Assembly: GCA_000156115.1 (NCBI GenBank)
Contig: DS995276.1
Span: forward strand, 2,365,719 to 2,429,718
Length of the DNA: 64,000 nucleotides
Direction of reading: 5' to 3'
From: Rhodobacteraceae bacterium HTCC2083
Lineage (GTDB): Bacteria; Pseudomonadota; Alphaproteobacteria; Rhodobacterales; Rhodobacteraceae
Shown here: positions 8,842 through 19,141 of the stretch, in pieces
How positions within the stretch are numbered: position 1 is the first letter of the stretch
Layout: every line of letters begins with the position of its first letter
Translations under genes and position numbers: made by a program
The notes under the pieces: model-generated
What the model was told of the DNA's origin: nothing
Databases searched by the model: none
Seen by the model: the letters and a program-made list of their open reading frames with translations, nothing else

Positions 8842-9765
8842 ATGAATTCAGAAAAACCTAAATCATTTCAAGATATTATCTTGCGTTTGCAGTCCTATTG
8901 GGCCACGCAAGGCTGTGCTGTGATGCAGCCCTATGATATGGAAGTTGGTGCAGGCACCTTTCATCCGGCTACAACGCTACGCTCGCTTGGCTCGAAACCC
9001 TGGGCAGCGGCCTATGTTCAGCCTTCGCGTCGCCCCACGGATGGGCGCTATGGCGAGAACCCGAACCGTTTGCAGCATTACTATCAGTACCAGGTCGTGA
9101 TCAAACCCAGCCCGCCCGATCTTCAGGCGCTGTACCTCGGTTCGCTTGAGGCCATCGGCGTGGATATGGAGATGCATGACCTCCGCTTTGTGGAGGATGA
9201 TTGGGAAAGTCCGACGCTTGGCGCGTGGGGGCTTGGCTGGGAAGTCTGGTGTGATGGTATGGAAGTCAGCCAGTTCACCTATTTTCAACAGGTAGGCGGG
9301 CATGATTGCGCGCCTGTCGCGGGGGAGTTGACGTACGGTCTCGAGCGCCTGGCGATGTATATTCTGAACTGCGATCACGTGATGGACATGCCCTATAATG
9401 ATCCGCAATCGCCGATTCCGCTGAGCTATGGCGACGTGTTCAAGCAGACCGAAGAAGAATACGCGCGTTGGAATTTTGATGTGGCCAACACCGATGTGTT
9501 GTTGCGCCATTTTGAAGAGGCCGAAGCCGAATGCGCCAATATTCTGGATCAGGCGCATGACGATCCAAAGACCGGCAAACGTATTATCATGGCGCATCCC
9601 GCCTACGATCAATGCATCAAGGCGAGCCATATTTTCAACCTGCTTGACGCGCGCGGGGTGATTTCTGTCACTGAACGCCAAGCCTATATCGGTCGCGTGC
9701 GCACATTAGCGAAAGCCTGTGCCGATGCCTTTGTGCAAACCAGTGCGGGTGGTCACGTTCAATGA
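8842..9765 (+). CDS. glyQ: Glycyl-tRNA synthetase alpha subunit
   Basis: Class II aminoacyl-tRNA synthetase catalytic subunit (307 aa) that charges tRNA-Gly with GlyS. The sequence [18 protein letters not shown] is characteristic. The frame is open from 8767, but homologues begin MNSEK..SFQ, so ATG 8842 is used. Its stop overlaps the next start (ATGA), beginning a tight glyQ-DUF6446-glyS operon. Confidence 0.96.
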   Translation: MNSEKPKSFQDIILRLQSYWATQGCAVMQPYDMEVGAGTFHPATTLRSLGSKPWAAAYVQPSRRPTDGRYGENPNRLQHYYQYQVVIKPSPPDLQALYLGSLEAIGVDMEMHDLRFVEDDWESPTLGAWGLGWEVWCDGMEVSQFTYFQQVGGHDCAPVAGELTYGLERLAMYILNCDHVMDMPYNDPQSPIPLSYGDVFKQTEEEYARWNFDVANTDVLLRHFEEAEAECANILDQAHDDPKTGKRIIMAHPAYDQCIKASHIFNLLDARGVISVTERQAYIGRVRTLAKACADAFVQTSAGGHVQ

Positions 9766-10298
9766 GACTGGGCCAATTTCTAGCGGGGTTCACCGTGTTT
9801 TCAGCGCTTTTGGCCGGTGGGGCCATGTATTATTTGCAGGTCTACGCTTTTTACGAAGAGGTCTCTGCGCAAGGCGAAGACATACGAATCGTGTCGTTGA
9901 TGTCGGGCGAGCCCGAGCCGATTTTGTTCGAGAATTTCCAAGCGATTGACGGCAGCAGCTCGCCCATTCGCTACCGCGCGTGCTTTACCACAGAAATGAG
10001 CCACGCATTGCTAACCGAAACCTATGTCGCGTTCGAGAAGGCGGAACCGCGCAATGCGCCGGGTTGGTTTGACTGCTTTGACGCGGAAGCGATTGGTGCA
10101 GAATTAGAAGCGGGGACTGCGCTTACGTTCCTGTCGCAAAAGAACTTCGCTTACGGCGTCGACCGCGTTGTCGCCATCACCGAAGACGGTCGCGGCTACG
10201 TCTGGCACGAACTCAATGATTGCGGTGCGAAAGCCTATGATGGCTCGCCCACGGGGGAGGCCTGCCCACCTCGTGAAGACGTCGAAGGACAAAACTAA
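9762..10298 (+). CDS. DUF6446 family membrane-anchored protein in the gly operon
   Basis: A 178-residue protein with one N-terminal hydrophobic segment (about residues 6-28) and a soluble, acidic, Cys-containing remainder, probably facing the periplasm. It matches the DUF6446 pattern of Rhodobacterales as far as I recognise it. It overlaps both neighbours by 4 and 1 bases (ATGA with glyQ, TAATG with glyS), so it is translationally coupled to the synthetase subunits. The function is unknown; the conserved position suggests expression tied to glyQ/glyS but does not prove a role in translation. Confidence 0.75.
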   Translation: MRLGQFLAGFTVFSALLAGGAMYYLQVYAFYEEVSAQGEDIRIVSLMSGEPEPILFENFQAIDGSSSPIRYRACFTTEMSHALLTETYVAFEKAEPRNAPGWFDCFDAEAIGAELEAGTALTFLSQKNFAYGVDRVVAITEDGRGYVWHELNDCGAKAYDGSPTGEACPPREDVEGQN

Positions 10299-12355
10299 TG
10301 CCTGATCTCCTGATTGAACTGTTCTCCGAAGAAATCCCCGCACGCATGCAAGGCCGCGCTGCGGATGATCTGAAAAAACTGATGACGGATGGCATGGTTG
10401 AGGCGGGTTTGACCTATGCCTCTGCCGCTGCATTTTCGACGCCGCGGCGTTTGTGCCTGACGGTTGAGGGTCTGCTAGCAGAAAGCCCAACCGTGCGTGA
10501 AGAGCGCAAAGGTCCCAAAGTCGGCGCACCTGACAAAGCGATTGAAGGGTTCCTGCGTGGTGCAGGTCTCACCCGTGACAAATTGGAAGAGCGCGACACA
10601 TCCAAAGGTGCGGTCTACTTCGCGAGCTTTGAAAAGCAGGGCCGCCCCGCGCCTGAGATCATCGCTGAGGTGCTGGAACAAACGATCCGCACTTTCCCAT
10701 GGCCTAAATCCATGCGCTGGGGTACTGGATCATTGCGTTGGGTGCGTCCTTTGCATTCGATCCTTTGCGTGCTTAGTGACGAAGCGAGCAGCGAAGTTGT
10801 GCCTTTGGATGTAGACGGGATCACCTCTGGAAAGGCGACATATGGCCATCGTTTCATGGCCCCAAATCAGATAACTGTGAATGGTTTCGAGGATTATGAG
10901 GCGCAGCTTAAGCGTGCTTTCGTCGTTCTGAACGCTGGTGAGCGCGCGGATGCAATTTGGGAAGACGCGAAAAACCAAGCCTTCGCCAATGGCTTGGAAG
11001 TTGTTGAAGATGCAGGGCTTTTGCGCGAAGTCGCAGGGTTGGTGGAATGGCCTGTTGTATTGATGGGTGAGATCGCCGAAGATTTCTTAGGCTTGCCGCC
11101 AGAAGTGTTGCAGACCTCCATGAAAGAACATCAGAAGTTTTTCTCTGTAAAGAACGCCAAAACAGGTCGGATTGAACGCTTTATAACCGTCGCCAACCGC
11201 GAAACCGTCGATAATGGTGCAACGATCCTTGCGGGTAACCAAAAGGTCCTGTTCGCGCGCTTGTCTGATGCCAAATTCTTCTGGGAAAACGATTTGCGAG
11301 TGGCGACATCCGACATGGCGTCGTGGACGGCTGCGCTCTCTAACGTGACCTTCCACAACAAACTTGGCACGCAGGCAGAACGGATTGAACGTATCGCCGC
11401 TTTGGCGCGTGAGTTGGCCCCCGTCGTGGGTGCGGACGCGGATGAAGCTGAGCGCGCGGCGAAGCTTGCCAAGGCTGACTTGAGCTCTGAAATGGTCTAT
11501 GAATTCCCTGAATTGCAGGGCTTGATGGGTCGTTATTATGCTGAAGCCGCTGGTGAAACTGCGGCAGTGGCGGCCGCGGCTGAAGAGCATTACGCGCCTT
11601 TGGGCCCATCCGATGCGGTGCCGACAGCGCCTGTGTCCGTGGCTGTGTCCTTGGCGGATAAGATCGACACGCTTACGGGTTTCTGGGCGATTGATGAGAA
11701 GCCTACGGGATCTAAGGATCCGTTTGCTTTGAGACGGGCTGCGCTTGGGATTATTCGCTTGGTGCTAGAGAATGATCTAACAATTAGAAGTAAGCCTTTG
11801 TTCACAAAGGCAGATATGCGTGCCGATTCTGACGACCTTCTCTCTTTCTTTCATGACCGTCTCAAAGTTTATTTGCGCGACCAAGGTGTGCGACATGATG
11901 TGATCGATGCGTGCATCGCGATGGAGGGCAATGATGATCTCGCTTTGCTCGTCAAACGCGCGGTTGCTTTGGAAGCATTCTTGAAAACCGAAGACGGCAC
12001 CAACTTGCTGCAAGGATTTAAACGCGCCAACAACATTCTGTCTAAAGAAGAAGACAAGGACGGCGTCGAATATTCCTACGGCGGTGATGTTAAATTCGCG
12101 GAAACCGAAGAAGAACGCGCGCTTTTCGCGGCGCTTACGGCGGAAGGGCCTGCGATTGAAACAGCCCTAAAGGCTGAGGATTTCGCGGGGGCTATGAGCG
12201 GCATGGCAGGTCTGCGCGCCCCGATTGATGCGTTCTTTGAAGCGGTGCAAGTGAATAGCGACAATCAGACTGTGCGTCGTAATCGTCTGAACTTGCTCAG
12301 TGATATTCGCAAACTTGTCGGCTCTGTCGCTGATTTGTCGCGGGTTGAGGGATAA
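10298..12355 (+). CDS. glyS: Glycyl-tRNA synthetase beta subunit
   Basis: The 685-residue beta chain of the alpha2beta2 bacterial GlyRS, needed for tRNA binding. It starts [18 protein letters not shown], the family hallmark, and ends with a DALR-like anticodon-binding region (AMSGMAGLRAPIDAFFEAVQVN). The start overlaps the upstream stop (TAATG). Length is normal. Confidence 0.96.
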   Translation: MPDLLIELFSEEIPARMQGRAADDLKKLMTDGMVEAGLTYASAAAFSTPRRLCLTVEGLLAESPTVREERKGPKVGAPDKAIEGFLRGAGLTRDKLEERDTSKGAVYFASFEKQGRPAPEIIAEVLEQTIRTFPWPKSMRWGTGSLRWVRPLHSILCVLSDEASSEVVPLDVDGITSGKATYGHRFMAPNQITVNGFEDYEAQLKRAFVVLNAGERADAIWEDAKNQAFANGLEVVEDAGLLREVAGLVEWPVVLMGEIAEDFLGLPPEVLQTSMKEHQKFFSVKNAKTGRIERFITVANRETVDNGATILAGNQKVLFARLSDAKFFWENDLRVATSDMASWTAALSNVTFHNKLGTQAERIERIAALARELAPVVGADADEAERAAKLAKADLSSEMVYEFPELQGLMGRYYAEAAGETAAVAAAAEEHYAPLGPSDAVPTAPVSVAVSLADKIDTLTGFWAIDEKPTGSKDPFALRRAALGIIRLVLENDLTIRSKPLFTKADMRADSDDLLSFFHDRLKVYLRDQGVRHDVIDACIAMEGNDDLALLVKRAVALEAFLKTEDGTNLLQGFKRANNILSKEEDKDGVEYSYGGDVKFAETEEERALFAALTAEGPAIETALKAEDFAGAMSGMAGLRAPIDAFFEAVQVNSDNQTVRRNRLNLLSDIRKLVGSVADLSRVEG

Positions 12356-12419
12356 AGGCAGCGCTTGCGTGAACTGAATTGAGGTCTATGCTGCGCGCAA
12401 CCGTTAAGAGGATGCCGCA

Positions 12420-14957
12420 GTGCAGAATAATCCGCATACGACGTTGATCACCGCAACAGCGCCCGTGTCGCCCGACACGCACGGCGGGCGCACGAAGTGT
12501 TTGCAGCGTTTGGTTCGTTTGGATCTGCCTGTGCCGCGCACTGTGGGTTTGTCGTTTGAGGCGGTCCACAATATCGCGCGCGGCGACATGCCGGATATGC
12601 CGCTGCTCTTGTCGCCTTTTGAAGCGGGCGAAATGCTTTGTGTGCGACCATCGTCAGAAGATCCCGATTGGGGTGGTCCAAGCGCCATTTTGAACATCGG
12701 TATGAACGAAGCGCGCTTTGATGATTTCGCGAAACGTTTGGGGAAAGACGTGGCCGCGTCGCTTTATGCGCGGTTTGTTCATTCTTATTCCATACAGGTG
12801 GCGCGTCTTGATCCAGATGTATTTGACGAAATCGGCGCAGAGGGCGAAGCGTCGTTGAGCGCGGCTTTGCGCGCCTATGAAGAGGAAACCGACGAACCTT
12901 TCCCGCAAGATCCTGAGGCGCAATTGGCGGAAGTTCTACGCTCTATGGCGCGCGCGTGGGACGGCACATCTGCGCGCTTGTTGCGTCAGGCGAAGGGCGC
13001 GCCTGCGGATGCGGGGCTTGGGCTTGTTGTACAATCCATGGCGCTTGGGTTTGGTAAGGGCGAATGTGGGTCTGGTGTTTTGCAACTGATTGATCGCGAG
13101 ACTGGCTTGGAGCAGTTGACAGGCCGCTACTTGAGCCAGAGCCAAGGGCGTGACGCGCTAGAGAGCGGCACAAAAGCGCTGTTTTTGGAGCGGGATGCGC
13201 GTGGGCCTTCCTTGGAGGAGCTTGCGCCAGAGGCCTTTGCGAGTTTGATCGAATATGCGCGTTTGATGCGCCAGAAGTTGCGTGAAGAAATGCAGGTCGA
13301 GTTCGTGATCGAAGACGGGCGGGTGCATTTGTTAGATGGCGTTCGGGTTTCTCGGACCAGCCGCGCCGCTGTCAGAAGTGCGGTGCGTTTGGCCCAAGAC
13401 GGGATAATCTCGCAGCAAGAAGCCTTGATGCGCGTGCCACCATCCGCGCTGAATGAATTGTTGCACCGTCAAGTAGATCGCAGTGTTGCCTCTGATGTCA
13501 TGGGGCGCGGCGTTGCGGCAAGTCCTGGCGCGGCTACAGGGCGGATCGTATTTTCCGCGGCGGATGCGCAGGCTTGTGCTGCGCGAGAGGAGGCGTGCGT
13601 TTTGGTGCGCCGAGAGACATCGCCCGAAGATATTCGCGGCATGCACGCGGCCAATGCGATTTTGACAGAGCGCGGCGGCATGACCTCGCATGCGGCGGTT
13701 ATCGGGCGTGGCATCGGGTTGCCTTGCGTGGTTGGTGCGACCGAGATGAGATTCCAATTGAGAAAGAAACTGCTGACGTCTCCCGATGGTCGTGTGTTCA
13801 AAGAGGGCGATGTCATCACGATCGATGGCACGCACGGCGAGGTTTTGGCTGGTGCCGTCTCCATGCAGGAAGCAACGTTGGATGATGCGTTTCAAACCTT
13901 GCTCACATGGTCGGATGCGGAGCGTGATATCGGTATTCGGGCGAATGCAGACACGCCTGCCGACGCGCAAACTGCGAAAATGTTCCAAGCGCAGGGCATC
14001 GGCCTGTGCCGCACTGAGCATATGTTCTTTGAAGATGATCGCCTTACGGTCATGCGCGAAATGATCTTTGCGGAGAACAGCGAAGATCGACGTGCCGCAT
14101 TGGAGCGCTTGTTGCCGGTACAACGCGCCGATTTCACTGAACTGTTCCGAACTATGGCGGGCATGCCGGTGTGCATTCGCCTGCTTGATCCACCTTTGCA
14201 CGAGTTTCTGCCCTCCGATCACGCTGGCCATCGTGCTTTGGCCGAAGCGCTTGATATTCCGCTCGCGGATGTTACTCGGCGGGTCGAAGCGATGGGGGAG
14301 TACAACCCTATGCTGGGCCTGCGCGGCGTGCGTCTAGGCATCACGGTGCCCGAAATTTACGACATGCAAGTGCGCGCGATCTTTGAGGCGGCGATTGATG
14401 TCTCTAAGGAGGGCATGCCGATTGTCCCCGAAATTATGATCCCCTTGGTGTCGGCCAAACGAGAAGTCGAACTCGTGAAGATGCGCGTTGATATTGTCGC
14501 GGCGGCTGTGAAGGCCGAAACAGGGGCGGAGTTCGAATACCAGTTGGGCGTCATGGTCGAAACCCCGCGTGCGGCTTTGCGCGCGGAGGATATTGCTGAA
14601 AACGTCTCGTTCTTGAGCTTTGGCACCAACGATTTGACCCAAATGACATACGGTTTGTCACGCGATGATGCGGGCCGCTTTATGACCGAGTATGTGCGCC
14701 AAGGCGTGTTTGAGGAAGATCCGTTCCACACATTGGATGTGGATGGCGTCGGCGAATTGCTTATTCTCGGGGCCAAACGTGGACGCGCGGCGCGCCCCGC
14801 TTTGACATTGTCTATGTGTGGAGAGCACGGGGGCAACACCGAATCGATTGCCTTCTGTAGGGCCGCCGGATTTGACTATGTGTCGTGTTCACCGTTTCGG
14901 GTGCCTGTTGCAAGATTAGCAGCAGCGCAATTGGCGATTTTAGACCACTTACAGTAG
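12420..14957 (+). CDS. Pyruvate phosphate dikinase-like PEP-utilising enzyme
   Basis: 845 aa, GTG start preceded by AAGAGGA. Layout: an N-terminal ATP-grasp-like region, the swivelling phospho-His domain (ERGGMTSHAAVIGRG, catalytic His), and a C-terminal PEP/pyruvate TIM barrel with GLCRTEHMFF and SMCGEHGGN (catalytic Cys). It is slightly shorter than classical PPDK (about 880 aa). Several ATP-grasp motifs are unusual: GGRTKCLQRL in place of GGKGANL, and WGGPSAILNIGM where PPDK has a GMMDTVLNLGLN-type motif. The barrel chemistry looks intact; ATP use may differ. It follows glyS by 64 bases on the same strand. Confidence 0.8.
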   Translation: MQNNPHTTLITATAPVSPDTHGGRTKCLQRLVRLDLPVPRTVGLSFEAVHNIARGDMPDMPLLLSPFEAGEMLCVRPSSEDPDWGGPSAILNIGMNEARFDDFAKRLGKDVAASLYARFVHSYSIQVARLDPDVFDEIGAEGEASLSAALRAYEEETDEPFPQDPEAQLAEVLRSMARAWDGTSARLLRQAKGAPADAGLGLVVQSMALGFGKGECGSGVLQLIDRETGLEQLTGRYLSQSQGRDALESGTKALFLERDARGPSLEELAPEAFASLIEYARLMRQKLREEMQVEFVIEDGRVHLLDGVRVSRTSRAAVRSAVRLAQDGIISQQEALMRVPPSALNELLHRQVDRSVASDVMGRGVAASPGAATGRIVFSAADAQACAAREEACVLVRRETSPEDIRGMHAANAILTERGGMTSHAAVIGRGIGLPCVVGATEMRFQLRKKLLTSPDGRVFKEGDVITIDGTHGEVLAGAVSMQEATLDDAFQTLLTWSDAERDIGIRANADTPADAQTAKMFQAQGIGLCRTEHMFFEDDRLTVMREMIFAENSEDRRAALERLLPVQRADFTELFRTMAGMPVCIRLLDPPLHEFLPSDHAGHRALAEALDIPLADVTRRVEAMGEYNPMLGLRGVRLGITVPEIYDMQVRAIFEAAIDVSKEGMPIVPEIMIPLVSAKREVELVKMRVDIVAAAVKAETGAEFEYQLGVMVETPRAALRAEDIAENVSFLSFGTNDLTQMTYGLSRDDAGRFMTEYVRQGVFEEDPFHTLDVDGVGELLILGAKRGRAARPALTLSMCGEHGGNTESIAFCRAAGFDYVSCSPFRVPVARLAAAQLAILDHLQ

Positions 14958-15105
14958 TGCGCTAAGATTTCGCCACAAGATGTTGAAAAGTTGGCCTTCT
15001 TTTTTCTGCCGTTCCGGGCGATGCAACGTCGTGAGTTGGCGTGGGGTGGATTTTTTGCCTTTTGGTGATAACTAACCCAGGACTGAAACAGCACCTGTGA
15101 GCCTG

Positions 15106-15738
15106 ATGCGTACGACCTTGATCGCTTGTCTTTTGACCCTTTTCGCACTGCCCGCCTCAGCAGAAGCGTTGTCGGGTGAATTGTCTTCAATGATCAAACG
15201 CGATGAAACAGCACTCGCGCGTTTGTCGCAGTCACGCGTTGATGCCTTGTTTAGACGTGTGAGCACGGGCAGTATCGGATCTGTCGAATATACGCGCAGC
15301 TTTCTGGACGCCTTACCCGCTGCTAAAGGGGGCAAACACCTGACATGCCTGTCTGAAGCGCTTTATTTTGAAGCGCGTGGTGAGTCGGTAAAGGGGCAAT
15401 TTGCGGTTGCCGAAGTCATAATGAATCGCGTTGATGATCGTCGTTATCCTGACACGGTGTGCAGCGTCATCAACCAAGGCACGGGCCGTAAGTATGCGTG
15501 CCAATTTACTTATACTTGCGATGGTCGTGCAGAGATCATCAAAGAAAAAGCCGCTTACGTGCGCCTGCGCAAAATCGCGAAACTCATGCTGTCTGATATG
15601 CCCAAGCCGCTGACCAAAGGTGCCACTCATTATCACACTAAAGCGGTGCGCCCGAAGTGGAGCCGCGTTTTCCCACGGACCGCAACAATTGGGGTTCATC
15701 ATTTCTATCGTGAACCATCGCGTGTGAGCCGCAACTAG
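15106..15738 (+). CDS. SleB-type cell wall hydrolase
   Basis: 210 aa with a signal peptide (MRTTLIACLLTLFALPASAEA) and a Hydrolase_2/SleB domain from about residue 75: LSEALYFEARGES contains the expected catalytic Glu, followed by NRV and a YACQFTYTCDG segment. It probably cleaves peptidoglycan in the periplasm. ATG 15106 is used; a GTG at 15097 in frame is an alternative. It stands alone between the PPDK-like gene and folB. Confidence 0.85.
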   Translation: MRTTLIACLLTLFALPASAEALSGELSSMIKRDETALARLSQSRVDALFRRVSTGSIGSVEYTRSFLDALPAAKGGKHLTCLSEALYFEARGESVKGQFAVAEVIMNRVDDRRYPDTVCSVINQGTGRKYACQFTYTCDGRAEIIKEKAAYVRLRKIAKLMLSDMPKPLTKGATHYHTKAVRPKWSRVFPRTATIGVHHFYREPSRVSRN

Positions 15739-15824
15739 CACTTTACAATTTGAGAAAAACACCTGGGCGCATATGAGTGCGGCTAGGTTAGGCCTCTTGC
15801 GGCCAATGAAACGGAGCGTCTCAA

Positions 15825-16754
15825 GTGAACGACGAGATTAAACAGGCTTTTGAACATCCAAGCGCGCGCTCGCGCGCCAGCGAACCGGATGCTATGCTTG
15901 ATCGCATTTCACTGCGAGATCACATTGTTTCTGTCGAAATCGGCGCGTTTCAGGCGGAACGCGATATGACGCAGCGGCTTAGCTTTAATGTTGTGGTTGA
16001 AGTGCGCCATGTAACTGAAGACCTTGGCGACGACGTGGATCTTATCCTGTCTTATGACAGTGTCACAGAAGCGATTAACATAGAACTCGCAGCGGAGCGT
16101 TTGAATTTACTCGAAACGCTGGCCGAACGGATCGCGGATCGCATCTTGAGAGAGCCCCAAGCACAGCGCGTGTTCCTGCGCATCGAAAAGCTGGATCGTG
16201 GTGGCGGGGCGCTCGGTGTTGAAATTGTCCGACAGTTGTCAGATGTGGCGCAATCTACGATCCCAGACAATGCGCCTGACCCTGCACGAATTGTCCATCT
16301 GAGCGCGGTTGCTTTGGAAAGTGTGCACTTGGGTCATTGGGTGGATCAATTGAGCGCGATGGACGCCCCTTTGATTTTTACGGTGGCTGGGGATGACAAG
16401 ATTACGGATGTAGGGGCCGAAACGGCACAAGCTCATGTTGACTTGTTAGCGATTGAGCAGAAAGCGTGGGCTTTCGCGGCGCAAGAACCACGCTGCGCCG
16501 TCGTCGAAACCCGAACAGAGCTGGACTGGGCTATGAAAAACGACCAAACCTGCGTTTGGGCTCCACGAAAGTTCGTGATGGATGCGGTGGAAAGCCCGAT
16601 TTCACTGATCAACAGCCCAATAGTTTTGGCGGATTGGTTGGCCACTCAGATTGGTGCGCTGGAAGTGTTGGTGATTGGCGAAGACCTGCCGAACGGTATG
16701 AAAACTGCTTGTCGGAGCATCCCTGTTGGGCGCAAAGATATCAGCGCGGCCTAA
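15825..16754 (+). CDS. folB: Dihydroneopterin aldolase with C-terminal extension
   Basis: Residues about 24-130 form the FolB domain (DRISLRDHIVSVEIGAFQAERDM, then the ILSYDSV and LDRGGGALGVEIVR regions), which splits dihydroneopterin to 6-hydroxymethyldihydropterin. The protein is 309 aa against about 120 for stand-alone FolB. The last 175 residues form a second, unrecognised domain. GTG start at 15825. It is followed by folP after 30 bases and then glmM, a folate/cell-wall operon order common in alphaproteobacteria. Confidence 0.87.
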   Translation: MNDEIKQAFEHPSARSRASEPDAMLDRISLRDHIVSVEIGAFQAERDMTQRLSFNVVVEVRHVTEDLGDDVDLILSYDSVTEAINIELAAERLNLLETLAERIADRILREPQAQRVFLRIEKLDRGGGALGVEIVRQLSDVAQSTIPDNAPDPARIVHLSAVALESVHLGHWVDQLSAMDAPLIFTVAGDDKITDVGAETAQAHVDLLAIEQKAWAFAAQEPRCAVVETRTELDWAMKNDQTCVWAPRKFVMDAVESPISLINSPIVLADWLATQIGALEVLVIGEDLPNGMKTACRSIPVGRKDISAA

Positions 16755-16784
16755 AACTGCCCAATTCAGAATACGGATCATTAT

Positions 16785-17795
16785 ATGACGGACTATTTTA
16801 GGCCACTCGCCCAGATGGGAGACGCGCGTCCAAGTGATGCGGTACCTTTGGCTGGGACTCGCAATTGGTTCACCCATGTTGAGCGTTTGAGCCGCACAGA
16901 TGCGCCCCAAATTATTCCCGTATTAGAGACCCCGCAGGCGTGGCGAGATCTTGTGGGCGCTCCAAGACACTCTATTGCGGGCCTCGATTTCGCCAATCCG
17001 GTCATCATGGGCATCCTGAACGTGACGCCTGATAGTTTTTCGGATGGTGGCGCGCATAATGCGCCCGCAAAAGCGGTGCGCGCGGCACTCAAGATGCAAA
17101 ACGAAGGCGCGCATTTGATCGATATAGGCGGTGAAAGTACACGGCCCGGTGCCTTGGAAGTACCTTATGAGGCAGAAATTGCACGCACGGTTCCCGTTAT
17201 TGAAGCGATCCGCAAAACGCTTGGTATGCCGATGTCGATTGATACGCGCAAAGCCCGTGTTGCCGATGCAGCGCTGGCTGCAGGTGTAAATATCGTGAAT
17301 GATGTTTCTGGCTTCAAGTTTGATCCCGGCCTTGGACCCTTGTGCGCCAAATACGCTGCACCTGTGTGTTTGATGCATGCACAAGGCTTGCCAGAAACCA
17401 TGCAAGATGCACCGCACTATGATGATGTGCTTTTGGATGTGTTTGATGTTTTGGCGGAGCAAATCGAAGTTGCGATGGGTTTTGGTTTATCGCGCAATCA
17501 GATCATTGTGGATCCGGGCCTTGGGTTTGGAAAAACCCAAGGTCACAACCTTGCGCTTATTCGTGGATTATCGCTGTTTCATGGCTTAGGATGTGCAGTG
17601 ATGCTTGGCGCGTCGCGCAAAGGATTTATCCGCGACATCGGACAAGCGCCCATAGCAGAAGATCGCGCGCCTGGTTCGATTGCAGTTGGTCTGGCTGCGG
17701 TTCAACAAGGTGTTCACATTTTGAGAGTGCACGATATTTCGCAAACTCGACAAGCACTGGCCTTATTTCAGGCCGCGACGACAGGATTAGATTAA
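16785..17795 (+). CDS. folP: Dihydropteroate synthase
   Basis: Joins 6-hydroxymethyldihydropterin-PP to p-aminobenzoate (sulfonamide target). 336 aa. Motifs: [34 protein letters not shown] and GASRKGFI. It carries about 70 extra residues before the barrel, as is usual in this group. The stop overlaps the glmM start (TAATG). Confidence 0.95.
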   Translation: MTDYFRPLAQMGDARPSDAVPLAGTRNWFTHVERLSRTDAPQIIPVLETPQAWRDLVGAPRHSIAGLDFANPVIMGILNVTPDSFSDGGAHNAPAKAVRAALKMQNEGAHLIDIGGESTRPGALEVPYEAEIARTVPVIEAIRKTLGMPMSIDTRKARVADAALAAGVNIVNDVSGFKFDPGLGPLCAKYAAPVCLMHAQGLPETMQDAPHYDDVLLDVFDVLAEQIEVAMGFGLSRNQIIVDPGLGFGKTQGHNLALIRGLSLFHGLGCAVMLGASRKGFIRDIGQAPIAEDRAPGSIAVGLAAVQQGVHILRVHDISQTRQALALFQAATTGLD

Positions 17796-19141
17796 TGAGC
17801 AGAAAACTATTTGGCACAGATGGCGTACGCGGCAAAGCCAACACCTATCCCATGACCGCAGAAATGGCGCTGCGTATTGGCGCAGCGGCGGGCATTTACT
17901 TTCGCCGCAACCATTCCAAAGTACACCGTGTCGTTATCGGCAAAGACACCCGCCGTTCTGGTTATATGCTCGAAAGTGCGCTAACGGCGGGCTTAACATC
18001 GACGGGGATGAGCGTGTTTTTGATGGGCCCAATCCCGACCCCAGCGGTTGGCATGTTGACGCCCTCAATGCGTGCGGATTTGGGGATCATGATTTCGGCC
18101 AGCCACAATCCCCATGAAGACAACGGCATCAAGTTTTTTGGCCCCGATGGTTACAAACTTTCGGACGAAGCAGAAATGGAGATTGAAGCGCTCGTCGCTT
18201 CTGGTGGGGACTTGGTTGAGCCGATGAAAATTGGCCGTACGCGTCATATTTATGATGGCCGCTCTCGCTACAATGAGCGCGTCAAAGCGGCGTTCCCAAG
18301 TAATCTTTCGCTTGGTGGTTTGAAAGTTGTCATTGATTGCGCGAATGGTGCGGCCTACCGCGCAGCGCCCGAAGTGCTTTGGGAACTTGGCGCAGAGGTG
18401 ATCCCTGTCGGGGTGTCACCAAACGGCTATAATATCAACGATAATTGTGGCTCGACCATGCCGATGACTGCCTCTGAGACCGTGATCGCGCATGGTGCCC
18501 ATGTTGGGATATGTCTGGATGGTGATGCTGATCGTTGCATCATTCTGGACGAGACCGGAAAAGTCGCAGATGGCGATCAATTTATGGGGCTTATTGCGGG
18601 GCGCTGGGCACAAGAGGGACGTCTCAAGGGCGATACTTTAGTTGCGACCGTTATGTCCAATCTCGGACTAGAGCGGCACCTTGAAAGTAAGGGTTTGACA
18701 CTTGCTCGTACAGGCGTGGGCGATCGTTATGTCGTTGAAGAGATGCGTAAAAATGACTTTAATCTAGGCGGCGAACAGTCGGGTCACATCGTGATGACAG
18801 ATTATGCGACGACAGGTGACGGGCTTATGGCGGGTTTGCAGTTCTTGGGGGAGTTAGCCCGCACGGGGCGCAAAGCGTCCGAGCTGATTTCCGTTTTTGA
18901 ACCTGTGCCCCAGATGCTCCAGAACGTGCGATATGCAGCGGGTCAGATCCCTTTGGAGGACAGCAAAGTGCAGTCTGTCATTGTCGGGGCTGAAAAAGAT
19001 CTTAGCGGCAAAGGTCGCTTGCTTATTCGTAAATCAGGAACTGAGCCGCTGATCCGTGTGATGGCGGAATGCGAGGATCCTGATTTACTGAACGAAGTGG
19101 TCGAGCGGATCGTTGGCGAAGTGGCGCGTGCGACGGCCTAG
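17795..19141 (+). CDS. glmM: Phosphoglucosamine mutase
   Basis: Interconverts glucosamine-6-P and glucosamine-1-P for UDP-GlcNAc. 448 aa starting [17 protein letters not shown]. The active-site phosphoserine loop is [12 protein letters not shown], the metal loop DGDADR, and the phosphate-binding loop [12 protein letters not shown]. The start is coupled to folP by a one-base overlap. Its last four bases overlap the 3' end of the converging transporter gene. Confidence 0.95.
   Translation: MSRKLFGTDGVRGKANTYPMTAEMALRIGAAAGIYFRRNHSKVHRVVIGKDTRRSGYMLESALTAGLTSTGMSVFLMGPIPTPAVGMLTPSMRADLGIMISASHNPHEDNGIKFFGPDGYKLSDEAEMEIEALVASGGDLVEPMKIGRTRHIYDGRSRYNERVKAAFPSNLSLGGLKVVIDCANGAAYRAAPEVLWELGAEVIPVGVSPNGYNINDNCGSTMPMTASETVIAHGAHVGICLDGDADRCIILDETGKVADGDQFMGLIAGRWAQEGRLKGDTLVATVMSNLGLERHLESKGLTLARTGVGDRYVVEEMRKNDFNLGGEQSGHIVMTDYATTGDGLMAGLQFLGELARTGRKASELISVFEPVPQMLQNVRYAAGQIPLEDSKVQSVIVGAEKDLSGKGRLLIRKSGTEPLIRVMAECEDPDLLNEVVERIVGEVARATA

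Noticed and set aside
8977-9681. 234-codon minus-strand frame opposite glyQ
   Set aside because: Antisense shadow of a clear glyQ; no domain signs.
13332-14231. 299-codon minus-strand frame opposite the PPDK-like gene
   Set aside because: Antisense shadow; the plus-strand enzyme has catalytic motifs throughout this stretch.
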